A program made the position numbers and the translations under genes. A DNA stretch of 41,277 nt from Planctomycetota bacterium (lineage in GTDB: Bacteria > Planctomycetota > Planctomycetia > Pirellulales > Pirellulaceae). The notes beneath the pieces are model-generated. The model did not search any database, was not told the origin of the DNA, and was given only the letters and a program-made list of their open reading frames with translations. Shown in pieces: positions 23,672 to 31,676 of the stretch (positions are counted from its first letter, which is position 1; each line of letters begins with the position of its first letter). The stretch covers positions 1-41,277 of the forward strand of contig CAUJKA010000035.1 in NCBI GenBank assembly GCA_963204965.1. Direction: 5' to 3'.

Positions 23672-24955
23672 ATGGCATCCGCTCCTACTACATCAAAGCC
23701 TGAAAACTCTGCCAAAGGCCGAGTCCGTTCGGTCGGATTTCCACGATCCAGCGAAGCCTTTGTATCTGCTCCTGGCGACGGAAAGCAGAACGCGCAGGTG
23801 CAACCACCGACGCAACTGCGTCCGACTCCACGCAAGCGCTCCAAGGGACGTTTGTTTATCTCAATGATACTGCTGTCTGTCTTTGGTAGCCTGGGTTACA
23901 TCCTTTGGAATGAACTGGTCCGATATCAAGCCTACGGAACGATGGAAGGTCGAGTTGTGCCAGTGGCGGTACCTTGGTCGGGAATCATCGAAGCTGTTCA
24001 TGTGCAAGATGGTCAATACGTTACCGAAGGGCAACTGCTTGCCGTTATCGATAGTGCTGAGTTGCAAATTCGTATGGCCAAACTTGAAGATGACATTCGA
24101 CTCGCTCAAGCAGCTCTGACAACTCGAGAAAGCGAACTGCAATCACGCCAACACGAACTAGCCATCGATCGACTGCGTTCGCAATCCGAATACGATCAAC
24201 TGCTTAGCCAATTGCACAGCGAACGAGCCAAACTGGCTGAGCTCAAGGCACAGAATCAAGCGATCTCCCAGCTAGAGTACAAGGGAGTTGTACCAAACGT
24301 CGAAGTCTCGCAGAGTTCATCGGCGTTTCAGGGCCAACAATTGCGAGTACAGTCGCTTGAACAAGCCATCGAGCGATACCAAGTAGGATTAGATGCGCTG
24401 GACAAACGCATCGAAGACAATCAAGGCATTGCCTCGGACCAATCGCGGTTGAACAATCTGATCGACGAGCGTCAACGGTTGATTCAATATCAGTTGTTGG
24501 GTGAGATCCGTTCTCCAGTCAATGGCCGAATATTGCGAGTCGGACATTGGAAAGGCGAGTTCGTTGAATTGTCCACCGAGCTTTTTGAGGTCCTACAAGC
24601 CGATTCACTGCGAGCCGTGCTCTATGTGAAGCAATCTCAGGCCGCCGATTACCGCGCGGGACAATCGCTTCAGATGCTTGTCCCTCCCAACGATCAAGAT
24701 TGTCCCTTTACCGTTGAACGCATTGACGACGAAACAACTACGCCACCTCTAAACTTGGCACGATATTTCCGTAAGGATGAAAAGTTGGTCAAGGTGATCG
24801 CCAAACCTAGCGGTGGCGACTTCAGCGATACCCAAGCGGCCAAGCCAGTTTGGATAGGTGCCGAGGTTCGCTTGCCATATCGTTTGCTGAACTTCCTCGA
24901 CGCGGCTTCCGGCAAGTCAAGCTCCACAGCCACGCAACAACTTGCGGCACAATAG
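23672..24955 (+). CDS. HlyD-like membrane-fusion/adaptor protein of an exopolysaccharide cassette
   Basis: The 427-residue protein has a basic cytoplasmic N-tail (about 1-59) and one membrane helix (about 60-79). It then has a biotinyl-lipoyl half (VVPVAVPWSGIIEAVHVQDGQYVTEGQLLAVIDS), a long coiled-coil hairpin (about 130-265), the second lipoyl half (GEIRSPVNGRILRVGHWKGEF), and a beta-barrel. It thus spans the inner membrane and periplasm. Next come a PilZ regulator and a processive glycosyltransferase, as in alginate (Alg44/Alg8)-like systems, where an HlyD-type protein and PilZ control polymer export. The frame is open to 23573, but the first stretch has no export or domain character, so the ATG at 23672 was used; no ribosome-binding site decides this. 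Confidence 0.82.
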   Translation: MASAPTTSKPENSAKGRVRSVGFPRSSEAFVSAPGDGKQNAQVQPPTQLRPTPRKRSKGRLFISMILLSVFGSLGYILWNELVRYQAYGTMEGRVVPVAVPWSGIIEAVHVQDGQYVTEGQLLAVIDSAELQIRMAKLEDDIRLAQAALTTRESELQSRQHELAIDRLRSQSEYDQLLSQLHSERAKLAELKAQNQAISQLEYKGVVPNVEVSQSSSAFQGQQLRVQSLEQAIERYQVGLDALDKRIEDNQGIASDQSRLNNLIDERQRLIQYQLLGEIRSPVNGRILRVGHWKGEFVELSTELFEVLQADSLRAVLYVKQSQAADYRAGQSLQMLVPPNDQDCPFTVERIDDETTTPPLNLARYFRKDEKLVKVIAKPSGGDFSDTQAAKPVWIGAEVRLPYRLLNFLDAASGKSSSTATQQLAAQ

Positions 24956-24976
24956 GCCAAGGGGAGCAGATCACCA

Positions 24977-26746
24977 ATGCGAATTCTACTGCTGGACTCC
25001 GATACCTCATCGGCGCGAGCGCTGCATGCCAAGTTGCTGACCTACAAGGGTGTGTACTGGGACCTAGAGCATTTTGAAGCACCCGAAGCTGCGACTGCCT
25101 CGCTTTTGCGTGACGCTTTCGAAGTGGTTCTTGTTCGACTACGCGGCAACGAGTCGATCGAAGGCGAACTGTTGAATTTTGTCGAAGCCTCAAGGTCTTT
25201 ACCGATCGTCGCTTTGATCGACCCGCAACACGCTGAGCTGGAATCACAGTGGATTAGCGTGGGTTTCTCGGACGTGATTATCAACGAGAATCTTTCGGCT
25301 GACTTGGTGATGCGTCGCATGCGACTGGCGGTCGCTCGCTTGGATCGTCAAACACAAGATCTCGCGCACGCCAAGAACCGAATACAGTACATGCTTGCCG
25401 CAGTTGGCGAAGCAATTGATGGAGAGAATGCCGATTCGGTAGAGACGAAACAGATCGCTCGGCAGTTCGATCCAACAAAGAAACGCACAATTGCCATTCT
25501 TCGTGATCACGGCACGCCGCGATTGCTTGAAGGCGCCGACGACGAAGTTGAGATTGAGATCTTCCGAGATGTGAAGTCTTACATCCACGCTGTTCGCGAG
25601 CAGCCTACGCGATTCGATTTGGCTTTGTTAGAGCAAGATCTTTTGGAACGCGAAGGCAACCGCGTCTTTGAACATACTGAATTACGATTCCCCGCGCCGC
25701 CTCTGGTTCTCGTAGCCAGCGATCGCTCCGATGCATCGGCTGTCTCGCAGATCGCTGACGGCTTTGACGACTGTATTCCAGCGAGATCAAGCACGACAAG
25801 CAGTCTGCTTCGCGTGGTTCGATTGACCATGGCTCGTTGGGAACACTCGCGTCTCCAGCTTCAGCAAGCCTTGATCTCGGCTCCCCTGGCGCCCGATCGA
25901 AGACAAAGTTCACGAAGCGGACGCGATCGACGTGTGGGCTCGCGCTACTTGGTCACAAGACCGCTGCTGGCGATACCAATACTTGCCGATGGTTCACCAG
26001 ACCGCGCAAATATTCGCGACGCGTTTTCCATCGACATCGCCGTGGGTGGTATTGGATTCCAGATTTCCAATCACAACGGAATTCCCGGGCGGAATTGGGT
26101 CATTGGAGTTGAGACCGATGAGAACGACGGACATGCTGATGGGTTTCATTACAGCCACGTAATCGTCCGCAACGTCAGCTACCCACAAGGCGGCGTGCGT
26201 ATGGGGTCTCAGTTTCAAACTCCCGCTGCAGACTTGCTATCGTCAGAGAACTTGATGCCGACGTTAAATGTCGAGTCGGGAACTTTCGAACACAAGCTGA
26301 GCTCTAGAGCGATCGAGCAATGGATCGACTTGGGTGTTCTTCGACCTAAGTTGCTTCACCGCGTCAGTACTTGTCCAGAATGTCGCGCGGTTGCCAGTCT
26401 GGGACGCGGTTGTCACGAATGTGGATCGCCCGACATTCAATTTAAAGAGCTGATTCATCACTTCGCCTGCGCCGCAGTCAACGATGCCAAAGAGTTCCAG
26501 CGCGATGGCGACCTGTGCTGTCCGAAGTGCTTATCCAAATCTCTCGTGATTGGCGTCGATTTCGAATTGATCCATTCGCAGTATGAGTGCTTAGATTGCA
26601 ACCACGCTGGCAGCCAGGTTGCCGACGTGGGTACCTGTCTCAAGTGCCGGTTGCGTTTTCCCGCTAGTCTAGCAATGGAAGAAGAGGTCTACGGTTACGA
26701 TGTTGACCGATTGGATGTATTGGCTTTACTCAATTCCGCAAATTGA
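24977..26746 (+). CDS. Double pseudo-receiver, PilZ and TackOD1-like zinc protein
   Basis: This 589-residue soluble protein has four parts. A receiver-like domain (about 1-118; MRILLLDSD) lacks a clear phosphorylatable Asp. A second receiver-like domain (about 168-285; RTIAILRDHG) is also degenerate. A PilZ-like domain (about 315-415) has the c-di-GMP RxxxR motif R319-VGS-R323 and D353-IAVGG, where the usual Ser is Ala. The C-terminal region (about 440-589) has ten or eleven cysteines, mainly in CxxC pairs: C466/C469, C479/C482, C515/C518, C538/C541 and C554/C557, plus HHFAC at 494-498. This last part resembles the TackOD1 output domain. It probably binds zinc and regulates the glycosyltransferase whose gene overlaps its 3' end by 47 bases. 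Family names are by eye. Confidence 0.72.
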   Translation: MRILLLDSDTSSARALHAKLLTYKGVYWDLEHFEAPEAATASLLRDAFEVVLVRLRGNESIEGELLNFVEASRSLPIVALIDPQHAELESQWISVGFSDVIINENLSADLVMRRMRLAVARLDRQTQDLAHAKNRIQYMLAAVGEAIDGENADSVETKQIARQFDPTKKRTIAILRDHGTPRLLEGADDEVEIEIFRDVKSYIHAVREQPTRFDLALLEQDLLEREGNRVFEHTELRFPAPPLVLVASDRSDASAVSQIADGFDDCIPARSSTTSSLLRVVRLTMARWEHSRLQLQQALISAPLAPDRRQSSRSGRDRRVGSRYLVTRPLLAIPILADGSPDRANIRDAFSIDIAVGGIGFQISNHNGIPGRNWVIGVETDENDGHADGFHYSHVIVRNVSYPQGGVRMGSQFQTPAADLLSSENLMPTLNVESGTFEHKLSSRAIEQWIDLGVLRPKLLHRVSTCPECRAVASLGRGCHECGSPDIQFKELIHHFACAAVNDAKEFQRDGDLCCPKCLSKSLVIGVDFELIHSQYECLDCNHAGSQVADVGTCLKCRLRFPASLAMEEEVYGYDVDRLDVLALLNSAN

Positions 26747-27983
26747 GCTGTTGTTACTACTTGCACCAGTGATGCTATTCGACTCGGCGCGCTATGTTTT
26801 GGCTGCGCTGGCGATGTGGATCGTTGATGTCGTTGACGACGCGGTTTGCTGGATTCGTGGCCAGTCACACGAGCTGCGATACGACTACTGCCCGAGTGTT
26901 TGCGTTGTCGTAGCCGGATTGAATGAGGCAGACGGATTAGAGCGAGGTTTGTCCAATATTTGGGGATCCTATCCGCGTCTAGAAATCGTCGTGGTCGATG
27001 ATGGGTCGACGGACGGCATGTCCGAGATCGCAAATTCGTTTGCTCGCCGACATGCAGGCGTGAAGGTGATCACTAAGAAGCGCGGTGGCAAATCCTCGGC
27101 GATGAATGCGGCTCTTCCGCTGACACAAGCCGAGGTGATCGTGATCGTCGACGCCGACTCGGGGCTCTCACGAGACGCTATTTGGGAAATCGTTCAACCC
27201 CTGTCAGATCCTGCCGTAGGCGCCGTTTCGGGCAACGTAATGGTTCGCAACACCAGTCGCAACTTGGCGACATTCATTCAAACTTTTGAGTATCTGCGTT
27301 CAATCTTAGTTGGCCGACTATTCAGCAGTCGGATGGGAATCCTTGGCATCGTCTCGGGAGCGTTTGGCGCGTTTCGACGTTCTGCGTTGGATAGTGTTGG
27401 AGCATGGGACGTTGGCCCTGGCGAAGACGAAGATATCGTGCTACGACTTCGCAAGTTGGGTTACCGCATCAAGTTCTCGCCGCGCGCAGAATGCTACACC
27501 GATGTACCCGAGAGTTGGAAGGTGCTAACCAAACAGCGTCGAAGATGGGAATGGGCCGTCGTGACCTTCGAGACTCGTAAACACATCGACATGGTCAATC
27601 CTCGTTACGCTAATTTCCGCTTCAGTAACTTATTGCTGTTTCTCGAGCGTTGGATCTTCAATCTGGTTTTGCCAATCTTCTTCTGGGTCTATTTGCTTTG
27701 GCTATTGTTGACCGTCGAGATGCAGTTCTTGATTCAGATTACTGCGATGTACTACTGCGTCTACGTGTTCCTGGAATCGATTCAACTGCTTCTGGTGCTC
27801 TACTATTCCGAACACAAATGGCGTGACGCTAAGTTGGTCGCTGCCCTACCGCTGCTACCGTTTTATCAGTTTTATCAACGCTGCGTCACTACGCGTGCAT
27901 TGATCGAAGAGATCCTCTGGCGACAGTCGTTTAAAGATGGTTTCGTACCAGCTCACGTTCGCAGTGTCACGACGAAGTGGTGA
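26700..27983 (+). CDS. Processive family-2 glycosyltransferase (exopolysaccharide synthase-like)
   Basis: The 427-residue protein has N-terminal membrane segments (about 15-50), a cytoplasmic GT-A domain and three or so C-terminal helices (about 305-375). The D,D,D,QxxRW signature of polymer-forming GT2 enzymes is complete: VVVDDGSTDG (98-105), DADSG (151-155), GEDED (241-245) and QRRRW (279-283). It therefore looks like a synthase that adds sugars and threads the chain through the membrane, as in BcsA, PgaC or Alg8. The sugar is unknown. The gene begins inside the PilZ/TackOD1-like gene (47-base overlap) and ends 35 bases before a hairpin repeat. Translational coupling to the regulator is likely. 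Confidence 0.88.
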   Translation: MLTDWMYWLYSIPQIELLLLLAPVMLFDSARYVLAALAMWIVDVVDDAVCWIRGQSHELRYDYCPSVCVVVAGLNEADGLERGLSNIWGSYPRLEIVVVDDGSTDGMSEIANSFARRHAGVKVITKKRGGKSSAMNAALPLTQAEVIVIVDADSGLSRDAIWEIVQPLSDPAVGAVSGNVMVRNTSRNLATFIQTFEYLRSILVGRLFSSRMGILGIVSGAFGAFRRSALDSVGAWDVGPGEDEDIVLRLRKLGYRIKFSPRAECYTDVPESWKVLTKQRRRWEWAVVTFETRKHIDMVNPRYANFRFSNLLLFLERWIFNLVLPIFFWVYLLWLLLTVEMQFLIQITAMYYCVYVFLESIQLLLVLYYSEHKWRDAKLVAALPLLPFYQFYQRCVTTRALIEEILWRQSFKDGFVPAHVRSVTTKW

Positions 27984-28018
27984 CGCATATTGCACAAGTG
28001 ATCGCCTGATGCAAAATT

Positions 28019-28096
28019 GTTTAACGGCAAGCCGCAGGCGACTGAGTGTGATAGTCCAAGATTTCGCGAGCAGTCGCCTGCGGCTTGCCGTTAAAC
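28019..28096. repeat. Long perfect-stem hairpin repeat, copy 2
   Basis: Arms 28019-28044 and 28071-28096 pair perfectly over 26 bp around a 26-base loop unlike that of copy 1. It sits between the convergent glycosyltransferase and DUF721 genes, 35 bases from one stop and 41 from the other. A bidirectional terminator or mRNA-end role would fit that place. Confidence 0.9.
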
Positions 28097-28137
28097 GAAT
28101 CTTCGAGCAATGAAACATAAGCAACTGGTTCGACCAG

Positions 28138-28491
28138 CTAGCCAACTTTCCCACGAAGATCTTTGATATTCAGTTGTGGAAGAGCTTCTTTGAGAGCCGT
28201 CAACAATTGCCGTCGCTGAAGATGAAGCTCTTGGAGAGCGCTGCTGTCCTGAACAAATATCTGTAATACGCCTCGACTGACATTTCCAGGTCTTGAGATA
28301 TTGGCCAGTGAGCCAGCGATTGAGTTCCACGCCGCGTGCAGCTCTTCAGCAGCTTGAGTTTGACCGATTCCACTTCGGGCCATCACTTGTCGAATCGCTT
28401 TACCAATAGGCTTTGCTTGGTATGGACTGGGACGCTGCTTGATTTGCAGGAGTTCTTGCATCTCTTGCTCTTCTGGGGTTAGCTCGCGCAT
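28138..28491 (-). CDS. dciA: DUF721 (DciA-like) protein
   Basis: The 117-residue protein matches DUF721. It has an N-terminal helical part (PIGKAIRQVMARSGIG, AAEELHAAWNSIAGSLANIS), then RGVLQIFVQDSSALQELHLQRRQLLTAL, and ends with a DLRGKVG strand. DciA members bind the replicative helicase DnaB and help load it at origins that lack DnaC. In that case the protein would act in replication initiation. The first 30 residues are polar and variable. It is transcribed towards the hairpin repeat and away from the response regulator gene. No dnaA or gyrase gene is near. The gene symbol rests on the family assignment only. Confidence 0.75.
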   Translation of the reverse strand: MRELTPEEQEMQELLQIKQRPSPYQAKPIGKAIRQVMARSGIGQTQAAEELHAAWNSIAGSLANISRPGNVSRGVLQIFVQDSSALQELHLQRRQLLTALKEALPQLNIKDLRGKVG

Positions 28492-28745
28492 AAAAGTGCC
28501 TTACCATTCATTCGACGGAACGTAACATAGTCAATCTGCGAGACAAACTCTCGCAGCCCCTATTCTAACGAACTCAAGTCGTTCAGATTATGGCACTTGT
28601 GACGGTTATAAGTCATTTTGGAGACCAATTTTCCTAAACCACAACCAACTGGAGCCACCTTTGCGAACCGGCTGCCGTGCTAAATCTAGGCTTCTATCAG
28701 CCCCTGATACTTTGACGACTGTTACACATGTTTTGGGGCGACTCT

Positions 28746-29135
28746 ATGGCTGCTCGTGTTCTGCTGGTCGACGACGAACCGACCCTTCTGCGTGCCATTA
28801 AGCGATTGCTGATCTATCGCTTCGATGTCACTACCGCTTCATCCGGCGAGGAAGCGCTATCGATTCTACGATCGGCTGAGCCATTTGATTGCGTGATCAG
28901 CGACATGAAGATGCCGCAGATGGATGGACTGGAACTGGTTAGTCAGATTGTCGAGCATTGGCCTGCGACGGTTTGCATGATTCTCACTGGCAATCAAGAC
29001 GAAGACACCCTCAATCGCATTTCCAGTTCCAATGCGGTGTTTCGCCTCCTTAATAAACCAACTCCCGGCGATGAACTGATCGCCGCCATTGAGAGTGCAG
29101 TTCTTGAGACCGATGCCAATCGAATCAAGCCATAG
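28746..29135 (+). CDS. Single-domain response regulator receiver
   Basis: The 129-residue protein is only a CheY-like receiver. It has acidic pocket D9-D10 (VLLVDDEP), phosphoacceptor D53 in VISDMKMPQMDG, T81 in ILTGNQ, and K104 in LNKPT. The pattern TGNQDEDTLNRI and NKPTPGDEL is like the receivers attached to RpfG-type HD-GYP phosphodiesterases, but no output domain follows. The ATG at 28746 has GGGG eight bases upstream and is preferred over an ATG at 28728. The histidine kinase gene starts 48 bases downstream, so the two probably form a phosphorelay pair. Confidence 0.9.
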   Translation: MAARVLLVDDEPTLLRAIKRLLIYRFDVTTASSGEEALSILRSAEPFDCVISDMKMPQMDGLELVSQIVEHWPATVCMILTGNQDEDTLNRISSSNAVFRLLNKPTPGDELIAAIESAVLETDANRIKP

Positions 29136-29183
29136 ACTCGCTCCCTATCGCTACTGCTACTCAATTACGCACACGGAAAACAG

Positions 29184-31478
29184 ATGAAAAAGACAATCCA
29201 GATCGGTGTAGTTGTTTCCCTTGTTGGAGTCGTTTCAACCTTGGCATTGATCGCGCTGTTTAACAACACCATCCAACCAGCACAAGTCGATGCCGTTGCT
29301 CGAACGAACGCTCTTTGGATACTCTTCGGGACCATACTGATTGGTGGATCTGCGTTCGCAGTTTTGATTGCAGGTACGATCTTTGTGCTTCGATCAGATG
29401 CATCTGAAGCGAAGAAAATGGCCAACAAGATGCTCAGCGATCTCCGTCGATTAGCTATGGTGGCCGAACGAACTACCAACGCTGTTGTGCTAACTGACGA
29501 GCATCGAAAGATCGTTTGGGCTAACGAAGGGTTCACTCGACTGACAGGTTATATTGTTGACGAGGTCCTTGGAAAAACGCCGGGTTCCTTTTTACAGTTC
29601 GAAAAGACTTCGCGAGACACTGTGCTCAAAATTCGTGAATCGCTCAATAAGAAGGAAGGATTTTGCGGCGAAATTTTTAACCGTGGCAAGAATGGACGTG
29701 AGTATTGGGTCTACATAGATGTTCAACCTCTGTTCAATGACCAGGGAGTGCATATCGGATTTCTGGCTATCGAGAGTGACGTTACCACATTGAAGCAGAC
29801 GACTCAAGCTCTCGCTGAAGCTCGAGAGCAGACGGAATTCGCCTTGGATGGCGGCAAGCTGTCGGTTTGGCAGTGGGAGCTTGACTCAAACACAATGCTC
29901 TTTGACCAGCGTTTTTATCAAATCACGCGATGCACTCCGCAGACGGGACCACAGGATGGCAACTATTGGCTCAATCGAATTCATCCCGATGACGTTGACC
30001 AGTTCAACTCAATCGTTGAAGAGTGCATCTCAGGCGCGCGATCCTATTTCGAGAATCAATTTCGCTTACTTGCGGAGGACGGTAGCTATCTTTGGCTGAT
30101 GGCTCGCGGACGTGTCGCTGGGCAAAATGAGAGTGGCAAAGGTAATCGCTTGATGGGTACGCTCGTCGAAATCACCGCGAGAAAACTAGCTGAAGATGCA
30201 CTGCGGGAAAGCGAAGCTAAAGCCTCTGCTATTTTCAATTCGAGCATCGATGCGATCATGCTTCTAGACGAACTACGAGTCGCCGACTGTAATCAACCAG
30301 CGGTCGCTATGTTCGGTTTTTCAAAGAAAGAAGAGCTTCTCGGAGTCCATATCAATGAGTTAACGCCTGAGATTCAATTGAGCGGAAGAAGAACTGACCA
30401 ACTCGGACTTGAAATCAAAGAGACGCTAACAAAGTTTGGTCAAGCCAGATTTGAATGGACTCACCTGAAGCACGACGGATCCAAGTTCGAAGTGGATGTC
30501 TCCTACTCCAATCTCGAAATCGCGGGAAAGCCCATGCAGCTTTCCATTGTGCGCGACATTTCGAAAAAGAAGGAACTCGAACGCCAATTGTCTCAAGCTC
30601 AAAAACTGGAATCGATCGGACAGCTAGCCGCTGGAATTGCCCATGAGGTGAATACGCCAATGCAGTGCGTCTTCAGCAATGTTGAGTATCTACGGTCATC
30701 CTTAACCAAGATATTCGCTCTGATCGATACGTATCGCGGTGCAATTGACCAACTAGATTGCGATGCTGGCCTTCAAGCTTCTGTTCGCAAAGCAGAGAAC
30801 GACATACATTTTGAAGATTTAAGAACGGACTGCTTAGACGCCATCGTCGAATCTGCTGACGCCAGCAATCGAGTGATTGAGATAGTGCGGGCCATGAAGA
30901 CCATGTCACATCCGGGAACCACACAGCTCTCCGCGACAAATCTCAACAGTCTGATTAAGGATGCTGCAGTTATTGCACGGAATCGATGGAAGTACGTCGC
31001 CGCGTTTGAGACGGAGTTGGATGAATCGATAGGCGAAATTCCTTTACTTCCCGCACAGATGAGCCAAGTCATTCTTAACTTGATTGTCAACGCGGCTGAT
31101 GCGATCGTAGAAAAAATCGGCGCTGCACCAATGACTCTCGGGCAGATTAAAGCTCGAAGCTACCGAAGCGATGATGGCATCGTGGTGGAGATTTCGGATT
31201 CTGGTATCGGCATGAGCGACAAAACCAAAGAACGCGTCTTTGATCCTTTCTTTACGACGAAGGATGTCGGCAAAGGCACTGGTCAAGGGCTAGCCATCGC
31301 GTACGACGTCATTGTACGTCAGCACCTCGGTCGCATTTCTGTTGATTCGGTTCCAGGTAACGGTTCGACCTTCCGCGTTTGGTTGCCATGCCAACACGCC
31401 GCGATCGTACCGTCCCAAGCCGTCAACGCCGCGACAGTATCGACTTCTCCCGTATCGACTTCTCCCGTCTTGGCTTAA
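29184..31478 (+). CDS. Membrane PAS-PAS-PAS sensor histidine kinase
   Basis: The 764-residue protein has two membrane helices (about 6-26 and 43-69) with only a short loop outside. Three PAS-type domains follow: about 88-205 (TDEHRKIVWANEGFTRLTGY), 215-335 (a PAS_3-like fold with WLNRIHPDDVDQF) and 342-460 (EDALRESEAKASAIFNSS). The HisKA dimerisation helix has H487 in GIAHEVNTPMQ. The ATPase domain has VILNLIVNAADAIVEK (N box), ISDSGIGMSD (G1) and GKGTGQGLAIAYD (G2). Sensing is probably cytoplasmic, through PAS ligands. The C-terminus ends in an imperfect Thr/Ser/Pro/Val repeat encoded by a 15-bp DNA duplication. The partner is likely the receiver protein upstream. Confidence 0.92.
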   Translation: MKKTIQIGVVVSLVGVVSTLALIALFNNTIQPAQVDAVARTNALWILFGTILIGGSAFAVLIAGTIFVLRSDASEAKKMANKMLSDLRRLAMVAERTTNAVVLTDEHRKIVWANEGFTRLTGYIVDEVLGKTPGSFLQFEKTSRDTVLKIRESLNKKEGFCGEIFNRGKNGREYWVYIDVQPLFNDQGVHIGFLAIESDVTTLKQTTQALAEAREQTEFALDGGKLSVWQWELDSNTMLFDQRFYQITRCTPQTGPQDGNYWLNRIHPDDVDQFNSIVEECISGARSYFENQFRLLAEDGSYLWLMARGRVAGQNESGKGNRLMGTLVEITARKLAEDALRESEAKASAIFNSSIDAIMLLDELRVADCNQPAVAMFGFSKKEELLGVHINELTPEIQLSGRRTDQLGLEIKETLTKFGQARFEWTHLKHDGSKFEVDVSYSNLEIAGKPMQLSIVRDISKKKELERQLSQAQKLESIGQLAAGIAHEVNTPMQCVFSNVEYLRSSLTKIFALIDTYRGAIDQLDCDAGLQASVRKAENDIHFEDLRTDCLDAIVESADASNRVIEIVRAMKTMSHPGTTQLSATNLNSLIKDAAVIARNRWKYVAAFETELDESIGEIPLLPAQMSQVILNLIVNAADAIVEKIGAAPMTLGQIKARSYRSDDGIVVEISDSGIGMSDKTKERVFDPFFTTKDVGKGTGQGLAIAYDVIVRQHLGRISVDSVPGNGSTFRVWLPCQHAAIVPSQAVNAATVSTSPVSTSPVLA
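31438..31467 (+). repeat. 15-bp tandem duplication at the kinase C-terminus
   Basis: TATCGACTTCTCCCG occurs twice head to tail and encodes repeated VSTSP units at the very end of the histidine kinase. It is in frame, so copy-number change would not break the gene. Confidence 0.85.
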
Positions 31479-31676
31479 AACGGCTTGTCTGTCTACTAGA
31501 TGTCTCACTCGGGTGCTGGACATTCTGCGCGTTTAGTACCCTCTGCAGCCATGCTCTCACTATTGAGCCGCAACAACTGCGAGGAAGTCGGACGCACGAC
31601 TAAAGAACTCGCTGTATAATTCTCTATACGCGTCTCATCTCTTTGCACCGCACCTCGTGACTAGGCAGACCAACTC

